A DNA stretch of 64,000 nucleotides, taken from assembly GCF_009497155.1 (NCBI RefSeq), contig NZ_WINI01000001.1, positions 1,116,001-1,180,000 of the forward strand, written 5' to 3'. Both the position numbers and the translations under genes were made by a program. Below are positions 54,149 through 62,802 of this stretch, piece after piece (the first letter of the stretch is position 1; each line of letters begins with the position of its first letter). A model generated the notes under the pieces. The model saw only the letters and a list, made by a program, of their open reading frames with translations, did not search any database and was not told the origin of the DNA. Source of the DNA: Glaciimonas soli (GTDB lineage Bacteria; Pseudomonadota; Gammaproteobacteria; Burkholderiales; Burkholderiaceae_D).

Positions 54149-54784
54149 ATGAAACTGGCCGCACCTTTTTTATCCATCGCTTGTTTATTAATGACGTTCA
54201 CGGCAACCGCCAATGCACAACAACTATTTAAAACCGTTAATGCCGACGGCAAAATTACATACAGCGACACGCCGCCTGTCGCAGGTAAGGTAGTTACCCA
54301 AAATGTGGGGAATGCCAATCAAGGCAATGACACCAGCGGTTTGCCATATGAATTGGCACAAGCCGCTAAAAATTTCCCGGTGACTTTATACAGTGCAGAT
54401 AAATGTGCACCTTGTAACGAGGGCCGCCAGCTTCTACAAAGTCGTGGCATTCCGTTTACCGAAAAAACCGTTAACCGCGACGGCGATGTAGCCGCTCTAA
54501 AAGAAATCAACGGTAATAGTCAAATACCGCTGCTGCTCATAGGTCGCGAAAAAGTAAACGGATTCTCTTCCAGCGACTGGAGTTCAGCGCTAACGACAGC
54601 AGGCTATCCCAAAAATAGCCAACTACCTAAAAGTTATCACAACGGCCAGATCTCCACCGCAGCAGCGACTCCAGCAATAACCGATGTTGTCGCCCGTTCT
54701 GATAATCGCAAAACGAACAATGCTGCCGACCATGGGAAAATCCCCCCTGCCGCTGGCAATGCACCGCCTGGGTTTCAATTTTAA
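54149..54784 (+). CDS. Secreted DUF4124-glutaredoxin protein
   Basis: The protein has 211 residues. A signal peptide (MKLAAPFLSIACLLMTFTAT, cleavage near ANAQ) is followed by a DUF4124-like segment (LFKTVNADGKITYSDTPP). A glutaredoxin-like domain with CAPC (SADKCAPCNEGRQLLQSRGI) and a cis-Pro region (NSQIPLLLIG) comes next, then a low-complexity tail. It is probably a periplasmic thiol-disulfide protein. The ATG has AAAGGAAA upstream. Confidence 0.85.
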   Translation: MKLAAPFLSIACLLMTFTATANAQQLFKTVNADGKITYSDTPPVAGKVVTQNVGNANQGNDTSGLPYELAQAAKNFPVTLYSADKCAPCNEGRQLLQSRGIPFTEKTVNRDGDVAALKEINGNSQIPLLLIGREKVNGFSSSDWSSALTTAGYPKNSQLPKSYHNGQISTAAATPAITDVVARSDNRKTNNAADHGKIPPAAGNAPPGFQF

Positions 54785-54801
54785 ATTTTAATAGGTATGT
54801 C

Positions 54802-54886
54802 AAAAAACTGTTTAGACTAGGCATGCCGCCGCAGACAGTACTGGAAGTACGACAAGGCGGCACAACAACGTATAAACAGTTTTTTT
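54802..54886. repeat. Large imperfect stem-loop between the glutaredoxin gene and holC
   Basis: Outer arms AAAAAACTGTTTA and TAAACAGTTTTTT enclose inner arms GCCGCC/GGCGG and AGTAC/GTACT. The 3' T-run makes it a terminator for the upstream gene; its size and nested arms suggest an extragenic palindrome family. Confidence 0.65.
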
Positions 54887-54898
54887 GATGTACTTATA

Positions 54899-55363
54899 AT
54901 GACTCGTATCGATTTTCACACCAATATCGCTGATAAATTTTTGTACACGTGCCGGCTAGTGCGCAAAGCACTTTCTGCCGGTGCTTCTACTTCTGCAACC
55001 ACTTCTGTTGCAAAAAATAAAATCATCGTATTGGTCAGCAATAGCGATGATTTACTCAAACTGGATCAGATGTTGTGGACCTTTTCTGAGCAAGATTTTT
55101 TGCCGCATGTGAAAGCGAATGACCCTTTGGCAGCGCAAACGCCGATCATTTTGGCGACCGCCAGCGATGCAACAGCTGCACTGCCGCATCATCAAATGCT
55201 GATCAATTTATCGGGCGATACACCCGCCGATTTTGCACGCTTTGAACGCGTATTTGAAATTGTGACCCAGGATGAAATCGACAAAACCAACAGCCGCGAA
55301 CGCTATCGCTTTTATCAGCAAGGCGGCTATCCTTTGACGCATTTTGTCGCCGACAAGGTGTAA
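54899..55363 (+). CDS. holC: DNA polymerase III chi subunit
   Basis: The protein has 154 residues. It starts MTRIDFHTNIADKFLYTCRL as in HolC, with DKLDQMLWTF-like LKLDQMLWTFSEQDFLPH near 57 and the C-terminal RERYRFYQQGGYPL region. Chi links the clamp loader (through psi) to single-strand binding protein. A ~12-residue Ala/Ser/Thr insert near residue 27 is longer than in E. coli. The short hypothetical gene at 55384 follows at 20 bases. Confidence 0.9.
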   Translation: MTRIDFHTNIADKFLYTCRLVRKALSAGASTSATTSVAKNKIIVLVSNSDDLLKLDQMLWTFSEQDFLPHVKANDPLAAQTPIILATASDATAALPHHQMLINLSGDTPADFARFERVFEIVTQDEIDKTNSRERYRFYQQGGYPLTHFVADKV

Positions 55364-55383
55364 AGCTACCCCATGAGTAAAAC

Positions 55384-55791
55384 ATGAGCAACCATACTCC
55401 CGACGCCGGCATCCCCCTTCTGACCGAAGTCATCCCCGAGGTAGCGCCGGTACCGCTGTTAGAAGACATCATCGCGACCCCGACTGCAGATGCTGCTGTC
55501 TTAATGCCGCCAATAGCTCAACCTCAGGCTGACCTCCAAAATCCCATCCTAAGTCAACAAGACTGGGATCGCTTAGAACTAGAAATTCGCGAAAAAGTCT
55601 TGCGTCAATTACAAGACAGGATAGATTTCGTGATCGAACAACGCGTGCGTGACAGTTTGGCCGATGTTTTACAAACAGCCGTAGAAGGCATGGCGGAACA
55701 AATTAAAACAGGCTTGCATCAGACCTTAAACGAGGTAATTTCCCGCGCCGTGATGCTTGAGTTAAACAAATTCGAAAAAACAAAAAATTAA
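55384..55791 (+). CDS. Hypothetical protein with amphipathic helices
   Basis: The protein has 135 residues. The first 55 are Pro/Ala/acidic and probably unstructured. The rest (LSQQDWDRLELEIREKVLRQ, then FVIEQRVRDSLADVLQTAVE and LNKFEKTKN) is helical and could form a coiled coil. No domain is recognised. It follows holC on the same strand, an arrangement common in Burkholderiales, where small proteins of this kind are annotated as hypothetical. Confidence 0.75.
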   Translation: MSNHTPDAGIPLLTEVIPEVAPVPLLEDIIATPTADAAVLMPPIAQPQADLQNPILSQQDWDRLELEIREKVLRQLQDRIDFVIEQRVRDSLADVLQTAVEGMAEQIKTGLHQTLNEVISRAVMLELNKFEKTKN

Positions 55792-55935
55792 TATCAATAC
55801 GTTCTTTTTAAATCATTTTTATTAAACTTATGATTCATATAGAAAATTATTACATCAATTCTGATTACATAAATAAACGATTCCTTCTTACAATACCATC
55901 TTTGTAATGGCAATATAAACAAACACGGGGATAGG

Positions 55936-57258
55936 ATGAAAGTCATCGTTTTAGGTTCGGGCATTATTGGCACCACTTCTGCGTGGTTTCTCAATAAAGA
56001 AGGTTATGAAGTCACCGTGATTGATCGTCAGTCTGGTGCTGCGCAAGAAACCAGCTTTGCCAACGGCTGTCAGATTTCGGTATCGCATGCCGAACCATGG
56101 GCCAATCCACAAGCACCGATGAAAGTGCTGAAATGGCTAGGGAAAGAAGACGCGCCCTTACTGTATCGCTTCCGTCCAGAATGGCTGCAATGGAAATGGG
56201 CTGTCAGTTTCTTACGTGAATGTTTGCCTTCTCGTACCAATAACAACATCCGTCAAATCGTTGCATTATGCGAATACAGTCGCCAAACTTTGGTTGATGT
56301 TCGCGCTGAAACCGGTATCGAGTATGATCATCTGGTGCGCGGTATTTTGCATTTTTATACAGAACAAAAAGAATTCGATGATTCGCTCGCTGCCGCACAA
56401 TTGATGCGCGATCTGGGTTGCCCGCGCAACTCGATCAGTGCCGATGAAGTGGTCAAGATTGAACCGTCATTAGCGATCATTCGTGACAAAATTGTCGGTG
56501 GCGATTACACCGATAACGACGAATCCGGCGATGTCTATAAATTTACTACTGGTTTAGCGGATAAAGCGCAAAAAGCGGGCGTCAAATTCCAGTTCAACAC
56601 CACCGTCACACGTCTGATTACCGAAAATCACAGCGGCAGCACTAAAATTACGGCTGTCGAAGTGATCAATCCTGATGGTCGTCATGAAGTCTTGCATGCA
56701 GATGCTTTCGTGGTCGCCATGGGTAGTTTCTCGGAACAATTGTTGAAACCGCTGGGCATAAACTTGATGATTTATCCGGGTAAAGGCTATTCAGCCACTT
56801 ACAAGATTACCAATCCTGCCGCAGCACCGACGGTATCGCTGACTGACGACGGTTATAAATTAGTGGTCTCCCGTTTGGGCGATCGCCTGCGCGTCGCTGG
56901 CACTTGTGAGTTGAATGGTTACACACGTGAGCTGAACTCCACGCGCTGTGAAGCGATTACGCGTCGTACCCGTGAATTGTTCCCTGATGCATGCGACTAC
57001 GACAATCCAGTCTATTGGACCGGCTTGCGTCCGCTGACACCGTCGAATATTCCTTACATCGGCAAAACCAAGATCAGCAACCTGTTCCTCAATGCTGGTC
57101 ACGGCACATTAGGTTGGACTATGGGTTGCGGTTCTGGTCGGGCTATTGCCGATATCGTTGCAGGTCGCGTGCCTGATATTGATTTTGCCTTTACTGGTAT
57201 TCCGCGTCGTAAGCCTAAGCAAGGAGTTACGGTGCCGCAGGTGCAGACTCAGAATTAA
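55936..57258 (+). CDS. dadA: D-amino acid dehydrogenase, small subunit
   Basis: The protein has 440 residues. The FAD fold KVIVLGSGIIGTTSAWFL opens the protein; ANGCQISVSHAEPWANP near 49, GLRPLTPSNIPYIGKTK near 361 and a C-terminal GHGTLGWTMGCGSGRAIAD complete the DadA pattern. It oxidises D-alanine and other D-amino acids to keto acids at the inner membrane. The ATG follows GGGGATAGG. An Lrp-type regulator gene lies 755 bp downstream on the other strand. Confidence 0.95.
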   Translation: MKVIVLGSGIIGTTSAWFLNKEGYEVTVIDRQSGAAQETSFANGCQISVSHAEPWANPQAPMKVLKWLGKEDAPLLYRFRPEWLQWKWAVSFLRECLPSRTNNNIRQIVALCEYSRQTLVDVRAETGIEYDHLVRGILHFYTEQKEFDDSLAAAQLMRDLGCPRNSISADEVVKIEPSLAIIRDKIVGGDYTDNDESGDVYKFTTGLADKAQKAGVKFQFNTTVTRLITENHSGSTKITAVEVINPDGRHEVLHADAFVVAMGSFSEQLLKPLGINLMIYPGKGYSATYKITNPAAAPTVSLTDDGYKLVVSRLGDRLRVAGTCELNGYTRELNSTRCEAITRRTRELFPDACDYDNPVYWTGLRPLTPSNIPYIGKTKISNLFLNAGHGTLGWTMGCGSGRAIADIVAGRVPDIDFAFTGIPRRKPKQGVTVPQVQTQN

Positions 57259-57275
57259 TTCTTCGCCGCTTTATG

Positions 57276-57314
57276 AAAACGCCACTGACGGGGAGCTGTC
57301 AGTGGCGTTTTTTT
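57276..57314 (+). terminator. Terminator of dadA
   Basis: AAAACGCCACTGAC, an 8-base loop and GTCAGTGGCG followed by seven Ts form a strong rho-independent terminator 18 bases after the stop. Confidence 0.93.
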
Positions 57315-57360
57315 GCTTTTGGCATATGCGGGAATCGCTATGAAGGTAATTTAGTCGGCT

Positions 57361-57914
57361 GTCACTCCGTGGGTCCGGCAATGTCGGGGGTAGCCCGACA
57401 GCTACTCACTTTTCTTGCTTCGCCAAGAAAAGTAAGCAAAAGAAGGCGATCGCAGAGCCGTTGCCCGCCGGTGGCGGGTCCCCAAAATTACAGACAACAT
57501 TCGGGAGGAAAGACCAACTCGCTGCGCTCAAACATGTCTTCCCTCTTTTTCCGAATGTTGTCTGTAATTTTGGCAACGTCCAATGCGAAATTCAAAGTCA
57601 AAAGCAACAGCCTTAATGATTCATCCTTATTCGCTCGAAAATCCTCATCAAATATTTCCGCGACACTAGGGTGTTGTTTTTGAAGTACCGCATTGGACGT
57701 TGCCAAATGTGACGACTGTCATTCGGGAATTATGGGAAGACATGTTTGAGCCGCAGGCGAGTTGGTCTTTCCATCCGAATGACAGTTGTCACATTTGGGG
57801 CCCCGCCAACGGCGGGCAACGGCTCTGCGTCGCCTTTCTTTGCTTACTTTCTTTGGCGAAGCAAAGAAAGTGAGTAGCCGCCGGTCTACCACCGGCATGG
57901 CACCACGGAGTGAC
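57361..57914. repeat. 554-bp nested inverted-repeat element
   Basis: The left arm (57361-57587) and right arm (57689-57914) are near-mirror images. Outer parts share GTCACTCCGTGG and CTACTCACTTTTCTTGCTTC-like words. Middle parts carry GCAGAGCCGTTGCCCGCC and GACCAACTCGC. Inner ends are TGGCAACGTCCAATGCG and its exact complement. Within each arm there is a further local palindrome (ACAGACAACATTCGG/CCGAATGTTGTCTGT on the left, a different pair on the right). The 101-bp centre has no clear gene. Together with the dadA terminator it fills the 755-bp gap. Confidence 0.8.
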
Positions 57915-58013
57915 TCCCTCATCAGCAACCTCAGGCCTTGGCACGACTGTTGCATTACCAATCGCACAGAGTCACAAACCTCAAATAAAGCACCAGAAAA
58001 GAGCAACCAAAAT

Positions 58014-58523
58014 TTACTTAACAGCCTTCACCTGTATAGCGGCCGCTTTCTCATCAAACGCCACCCGCGTAACGAACTTGGCCCGCTTCATGGGAAACCG
58101 CGATTGATAATGCCGCACATTACCGGACCCCGAAATCACCGTCCGCACAAACTGATAATAAGCATCCATATCAATCACATGCACCACCACAAAATAATCG
58201 TAATCACCGGAGACAAAATAACATTGCATCACTTCCACTTCTTTATTCATGCGTAATTCAAATTCTTGCATGTGTTCATCAGATTGATTGTTCAGTGAAA
58301 TTTCGAGAAAGGCCAACAGCCCGTAACCCAGCGCAAACGGATCTACCAAGGCAACGTCAGCCTGAATAATCCCGGCGTCGCGCAATTCGTGCACGCGTCG
58401 CAGGCAGGTTGGCTGCGATATATGGGCTTTTTCAGCCAGTAGCCGTGTTGGCATTTGATTATCACGTTGCAACAGGTTTAGTAACTTGCGATCAACTTTA
58501 TCGAGGGTGTGCTGTTTGCTCAT
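58014..58523 (-). CDS. Lrp/AsnC-family regulator
   Basis: The protein has 169 residues. The N-terminal helix-turn-helix (VDRKLLNLLQRDNQMPTRLL, then ISQPTCLRRVHELRDAG) is followed by a RAM/AsnC ligand domain (YFVSGDYDYFVVVHVIDMDA). It is divergent from the first livJ-like gene (274-bp gap) and near dadA, a placement that suggests control of amino-acid uptake and D-amino-acid breakdown. The C-terminus is about 10 residues longer than the E. coli protein. Confidence 0.92.
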   Translation of the reverse strand: MSKQHTLDKVDRKLLNLLQRDNQMPTRLLAEKAHISQPTCLRRVHELRDAGIIQADVALVDPFALGYGLLAFLEISLNNQSDEHMQEFELRMNKEVEVMQCYFVSGDYDYFVVVHVIDMDAYYQFVRTVISGSGNVRHYQSRFPMKRAKFVTRVAFDEKAAAIQVKAVK

Positions 58524-58797
58524 ATCAGAATGGGGGTAGAAACAATAAATTGATAAAAATTTGCATAAAACCTCTTTGCGAATTGTTTTTTATGATGTAC
58601 CGTTAGTTTTCTTCTGGCAACTTATTAACGTAGGCTCGGAGAGAGACATATTTTCAACATAACCTAAAAACGACGTTAAAAACATAGGCTTTCACGTAGT
58701 ACTTTTATCATATTGATGTTGCATTAAATGCGTTGTACTTTTTATTTTGCTATAGCCTTGAGCTTAGCTTTATTTTAAATCCACGGGAGAGAACTTC

Positions 58798-59943
58798 ATG
58801 TTGCTAAAGACTAAAATTATTCCATTAGTTGGTGCCGTCATTCTGGCATTTTCAAGTGCAGCCTTCGCACAAGAAGAAACTGTCATTATCGGTCACGTCG
58901 GTCCGTTGACAGGCCCAAATGCTCACATTGGTAAAGACAATGAAAACGGCGCCAAAATGGCGATCGATGAATTGAATGCCAAAGGCACTTTGATAGGCGG
59001 TAAAAAAGTAAAGTTTGTACTGGATTCCGAAGATGACGCGTCTGATCCGAAACTGGCCACCACTGTTGCACAAAAACTAGTGGATGAGCATGTTAACGGT
59101 GTTATCGGCCACATGAATTCTGGTACTACGATTCCTGCATCGAAAATTTATTACGACGCTGGCATCCCACAAATTTCACCGTCTGCAACTAACCCTAAAT
59201 ACACTCAACAAGGTTTTAATACGGCATTCCGTGTCGTAGCTAATGATGGCCAGTTGGGTGGTACGCTGGGACGTTATGCAGTCAATACACTCAAAGGCAA
59301 AAAAATTGCCGTCATTGATGACCGCACTGCGTACGGTCAAGGTGTCGCAGAAGAATTTGCGAAAAGTGCGAAAAAGGCCGGTGCATCTATTGTTGATAAC
59401 CAGTTCACCACCGACAAGGCGACTGATTTCAACGCCATCTTGACTTCAATCAAAGCAAAAAGTCCTGATCTGATTTTCTTCGGTGGTATGGATGCAGTGG
59501 GTGGTCCAATGTTGCATCAAATGGATCAATTGGGCATTAAAGCGCATTTCATGGGTGGTGATGGTTTGTGCACTACCGAACTGGCCAAACTCGCTGGTAC
59601 TGGCTTGAAAGACGATGAAGTTGTTTGTGCTGAAGCTGGTGGTGTTCCAGAGGGAGAAAAAACAGCATTGAATGATTTCAAAACTGCTTATCAGAAAAAA
59701 TTTAACCAGGAAGTCGTGATCTATGCGCCGTATGTCTACGATGCAACGATGACGATGGTTCAGGCGATGCAAGAAGCCAAATCAGCTGATCCGAAAAAAT
59801 ATTTACCTTACCTGGCGAAAATCAATCACAAAGGTGTCACTGGCACTATCGCGTTTGATCCTAAAGGCGATATCAAAAATGGCTCTCTGACTTTGTACAC
59901 TTACAAAGATGGTAAACGCACTTTATTGACCGTCACTAAATAA
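58798..59943 (+). CDS. Branched-chain amino acid ABC transporter binding protein, copy 1
   Basis: The protein has 381 residues. A signal peptide ends SAAFAQ, followed by the type I periplasmic binding fold (HVGPLTGPNAHIGKDNENGA). Binding-site segments are GHMNSGTTIPASKIYYDAGI, DDRTAYGQG and MGGDGLCTTEL. It captures Leu/Ile/Val or related amino acids for an ABC permease not found in this window. The ATG follows GGGAGA. It is the first of four tandem paralogues and is most like copy 2 at the binding segments (N in GHMN, GDGLCTT). Confidence 0.93.
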   Translation: MLLKTKIIPLVGAVILAFSSAAFAQEETVIIGHVGPLTGPNAHIGKDNENGAKMAIDELNAKGTLIGGKKVKFVLDSEDDASDPKLATTVAQKLVDEHVNGVIGHMNSGTTIPASKIYYDAGIPQISPSATNPKYTQQGFNTAFRVVANDGQLGGTLGRYAVNTLKGKKIAVIDDRTAYGQGVAEEFAKSAKKAGASIVDNQFTTDKATDFNAILTSIKAKSPDLIFFGGMDAVGGPMLHQMDQLGIKAHFMGGDGLCTTELAKLAGTGLKDDEVVCAEAGGVPEGEKTALNDFKTAYQKKFNQEVVIYAPYVYDATMTMVQAMQEAKSADPKKYLPYLAKINHKGVTGTIAFDPKGDIKNGSLTLYTYKDGKRTLLTVTK

Positions 59944-60018
59944 GCGATAAAAGCGATAGCAAGCACGTCGCTTTAAAAAATAAATAGCGCATAGATTCAT
60001 TTCTGTAAGAATCTGGAC

Positions 60019-60053
60019 AGCGTCCCGACTTCATCGTCGGGACGCTTTTTTTT
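60019..60053 (+). terminator. Terminator after binding-protein copy 1
   Basis: AGCGTCCCGAC, a 6-base loop and GTCGGGACGCT followed by an eight-base T-run form a strong terminator, so copy 1 can be transcribed alone. Confidence 0.93.
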
Positions 60054-60086
60054 CGTCGTCAAATCTGAAAATGCGCACTTTTAGCG

Positions 60087-60114
60087 CTTTAAATTTCCAC
60101 CCGGAAATTTAAAG
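60087..60114. promoter_or_regulatory. Perfect palindrome before binding-protein copy 2
   Basis: CTTTAAATTTCC and GGAAATTTAAAG are perfect 12-bp arms around ACCC, 177 bases before the copy 2 start and after the copy 1 terminator. AT-rich symmetry of this kind would suit an Lrp-type regulator such as the one at 58014; this is inference. Confidence 0.5.
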
Positions 60115-60290
60115 TCAGGAATGAATATCTCTTTAAGGAAATTGCTTGGAGAACTGCAGTACTTGTTGTAACTTTTGTCAGGTCACATAGATGAAACACA
60201 ACAAACAGTGTTCGGTAACTTTATTTTTTACCGGGCAACTCTCTATTTGATGTCTTTATTTTTAGCAGTAAATCCTTAGGAGGAAAGTCC

Positions 60291-61439
60291 ATGCAGTCGA
60301 AGTTCAAAATGATTTTAGTAGCGAGCGCAATCACTTTTGCATTTTCAGGTAGCGCCTTTGCGCAACAAGAAGAGATCGTCAAAATTGGCCATGTTGGCCC
60401 GCTCACAGGCCCATCCGCTCACTTGGGCAAGGATATGGAAAACGGCGCCAAAATGGCGATCGAAGAACTGAATACCAAGGGCATCATGCTCGACGGTAAA
60501 AAAGCGAAGTTCGAATTGCTAGGTGAAGATGATGCATCCGATCCTAAACAAGGTACTGCCGTCGCACAAAAATTGGTGGATGCGCATGTCAATGGTGTCA
60601 TCGGTCACTTAAATTCCGGTACCACCATTCCTGCGTCGAAAATTTATTACGATGCCGGTATCCCACAAATCTCCCCAGCCTCAACCAACCCAAAATACAC
60701 ACAGCAAGGCTTTAATAGCGTGTTCCGCGTAGTTGCCAATGACGGACAGCTTGGCGGCACATTGGGGAAATATGCGGCAACCACATTAAAAGCTAAAAAT
60801 GTCGCGGTGATTGATGACCGTACCGCTTATGGACAAGGTGTCGCAAGTGAATTCGCCAAAGGCGCCAAAGCGGCCGGTGTTAACATTGTGGCGTCGCAAT
60901 TCACCAATGATAAAGCGACCGATTTCAATGCGATTCTGACGTCCATCAAGGGCAAGAATCCTGATGTGATTTTCTTTGGCGGCATGGATGCTGTTGGCGG
61001 CCCTATGTTGCGTCAGATGAAGCAACTTGGCATCAAAGCTAAATTCATGGGCGGCGATGGTTTATGTACTACTGACTTGGGCAAACTTGCTGGTGATGGC
61101 TTGATTGACGATCAAGTGATTTGTGCAGAAGCGGGCGGTGTTGAAGATTCTGGCAAAAAGAAAATGGATGCCTTCAAAGCTGCTTATTTGAAAAAATATG
61201 GTACCGACATCAAACTCTACGCAGCGTATTCCTACGATGCCGTAATGACGATGGCCGATGCGATGCAAAAAGCCAAATCAGCCGATCCTAAAAAATATTT
61301 ACCTGAGCTAGCCAAGATCCAACACGATGGCGTCACTGGCCACATTGCGTTTGATCCTAAAGGTGATATCAAAGACGGCACATTGACGATTTACACTTAC
61401 AAAGATGGAAAACGGACGCAATTGGCTGTTACTAAATAA
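60291..61439 (+). CDS. Branched-chain amino acid ABC transporter binding protein, copy 2
   Basis: The protein has 382 residues. The signal peptide ends SAFAQ. Binding segments GHLNSGTTIPASKIYYDAGI and MGGDGLCTTDL group it with copy 1. GEDDASDPKQG replaces the SEDD of the others by GEDD. AGGAGG lies upstream of the ATG. It is separated from copy 1 by a terminator and palindrome, so it probably has its own promoter. Confidence 0.93.
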   Translation: MQSKFKMILVASAITFAFSGSAFAQQEEIVKIGHVGPLTGPSAHLGKDMENGAKMAIEELNTKGIMLDGKKAKFELLGEDDASDPKQGTAVAQKLVDAHVNGVIGHLNSGTTIPASKIYYDAGIPQISPASTNPKYTQQGFNSVFRVVANDGQLGGTLGKYAATTLKAKNVAVIDDRTAYGQGVASEFAKGAKAAGVNIVASQFTNDKATDFNAILTSIKGKNPDVIFFGGMDAVGGPMLRQMKQLGIKAKFMGGDGLCTTDLGKLAGDGLIDDQVICAEAGGVEDSGKKKMDAFKAAYLKKYGTDIKLYAAYSYDAVMTMADAMQKAKSADPKKYLPELAKIQHDGVTGHIAFDPKGDIKDGTLTIYTYKDGKRTQLAVTK

Positions 61440-61454
61440 CTAGCCGTGAACTCC

Positions 61455-61478
61455 CCCTCTCCCGCCTGCGGGAGAGGG
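61455..61478 (+). terminator. Hairpin after binding-protein copy 2
   Basis: CCCTCTCCCGC, CT, GCGGGAGAGGG: a perfect 11-bp stem followed by only TTT. It is likely a partial terminator or mRNA-end hairpin, allowing read-through into copy 3, which starts 54 bases later. Confidence 0.65.
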
Positions 61479-61531
61479 TTTACCGTAATGGTAATGTAAA
61501 ATACCTGCACCAAATCCCCCCAGAGAACACT

Positions 61532-62680
61532 ATGCAAATGAAAGCCCAATTGCTTCCTTTCACAGCGGCCGTTGCGCTCGCTGGCACCATGACCATGGCG
61601 CGTGCCCAGGAACAAATCGTCAAAATTGGTGAAGTCGGGCCACTGACTGGCCCTGTAGCGCATATGGGCAAAGATAATGAAAACGGCGCCAGAATGGCGA
61701 TTGATGAGTTGAATGCCAAAGGCATCACGCTAGCTGGCAAAAAAGTGAAGTTTGTACTGCAATCTGAAGATGATGGCAGTGATCCCAAATTGGCGACAGC
61801 TGTGGCACAGAAATTAGTCGACGCCAAAGTGCAGGCAGTAATCGGCCATCTGCAATCCGGTACGTCGATTCCTGCTTCGAAAATTTATTACGACGCCGGC
61901 ATTCCACAGATATCCCCATCGGCCACCAGTCGCAAATATACACAGCAAGGTTTCAATACAACTTTCCGTGTGGTTGCCAATGATGGGCAGCTAGGTAACA
62001 CTTTAGGGCGTTATGCAGCGAACACTTTGCATGCCAAAAATGTTGCTGTCATTGATGATCGCACTGCCTACGGCCAAGGTTTGGCCGACGAATTCACTAA
62101 AAGCGCGAAAGCTGCCGGTATCAATATTGTCACAGCACAGTACACCAGCGACAAAGCGACCGATTTCAACGCCATTTTGACAACGGTGAAAAGCAAGAAA
62201 CCTGACCTGATATTTTTTGGTGGCATCGATGCCAGCGCGGGTCCCATGCTGCATCAAATGAAATTACTCGGCATCAAAACGAAATTGATGGGCGGTGATG
62301 CTATCTGTACCAACCAACTGCCACAGCTGGCGAGTGACGGTTTGATCGATAACATGGTGGTGTGTGCCGAGGCCGGCGGTGTAGAAAAATCTGCGGAGAA
62401 AAAATTAGGTGCCTTTGAAGCTGCTTATAAAACCCGTTACAACAGTGAGATCAAACAATATGCGCCGTACACCTACGACGCAGTAATGACGATCGCCGAT
62501 GCGATGCAAAAAGCGAATTCGGCCGATCCAAAAAAATATCTACCGGTATTGGCAAAAATTACGCATCATGGCATCACTGGCGACATCGCATTTGATGCCC
62601 ACGGTGATATTAAAAACGGCGCTATCACTATTTACACCTTTAGAAGTGGTCAACGTGTGGTGCTGAATGTGACCAAATAA
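61532..62680 (+). CDS. Branched-chain amino acid ABC transporter binding protein, copy 3
   Basis: The protein has 382 residues. The signal peptide ends MARAQ. Binding segments GHLQSGTSIPASKIYYDAGI and MGGDAICTNQL differ from copies 1 and 2 (Gln for Asn, AICT for GLCT), as in copy 4. It is the most divergent copy at the C-terminus (FRSGQRVVLNVTK). The ribosome site is weak and the 5' gap short, so it may be expressed by read-through from copy 2. Confidence 0.92.
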   Translation: MQMKAQLLPFTAAVALAGTMTMARAQEQIVKIGEVGPLTGPVAHMGKDNENGARMAIDELNAKGITLAGKKVKFVLQSEDDGSDPKLATAVAQKLVDAKVQAVIGHLQSGTSIPASKIYYDAGIPQISPSATSRKYTQQGFNTTFRVVANDGQLGNTLGRYAANTLHAKNVAVIDDRTAYGQGLADEFTKSAKAAGINIVTAQYTSDKATDFNAILTTVKSKKPDLIFFGGIDASAGPMLHQMKLLGIKTKLMGGDAICTNQLPQLASDGLIDNMVVCAEAGGVEKSAEKKLGAFEAAYKTRYNSEIKQYAPYTYDAVMTIADAMQKANSADPKKYLPVLAKITHHGITGDIAFDAHGDIKNGAITIYTFRSGQRVVLNVTK

Positions 62681-62802
62681 CATGCTATACAACAACGTGG
62701 AACGCCCGTCCATTGTCTACTACAATGTTGGGCACACGTTTTAACGTTTCTCTTGTAATTAAGTAACATATATTCGTAACAAAATTCCTTAGGAGGAAAT
62801 TT

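Noticed and set aside
57488-57706. Open frame of 72 codons in the centre of the inverted-repeat element
   Set aside because: It is created by the repeat arms themselves (start and end lie in mirrored arm sequence) and has no ribosome binding site or family.
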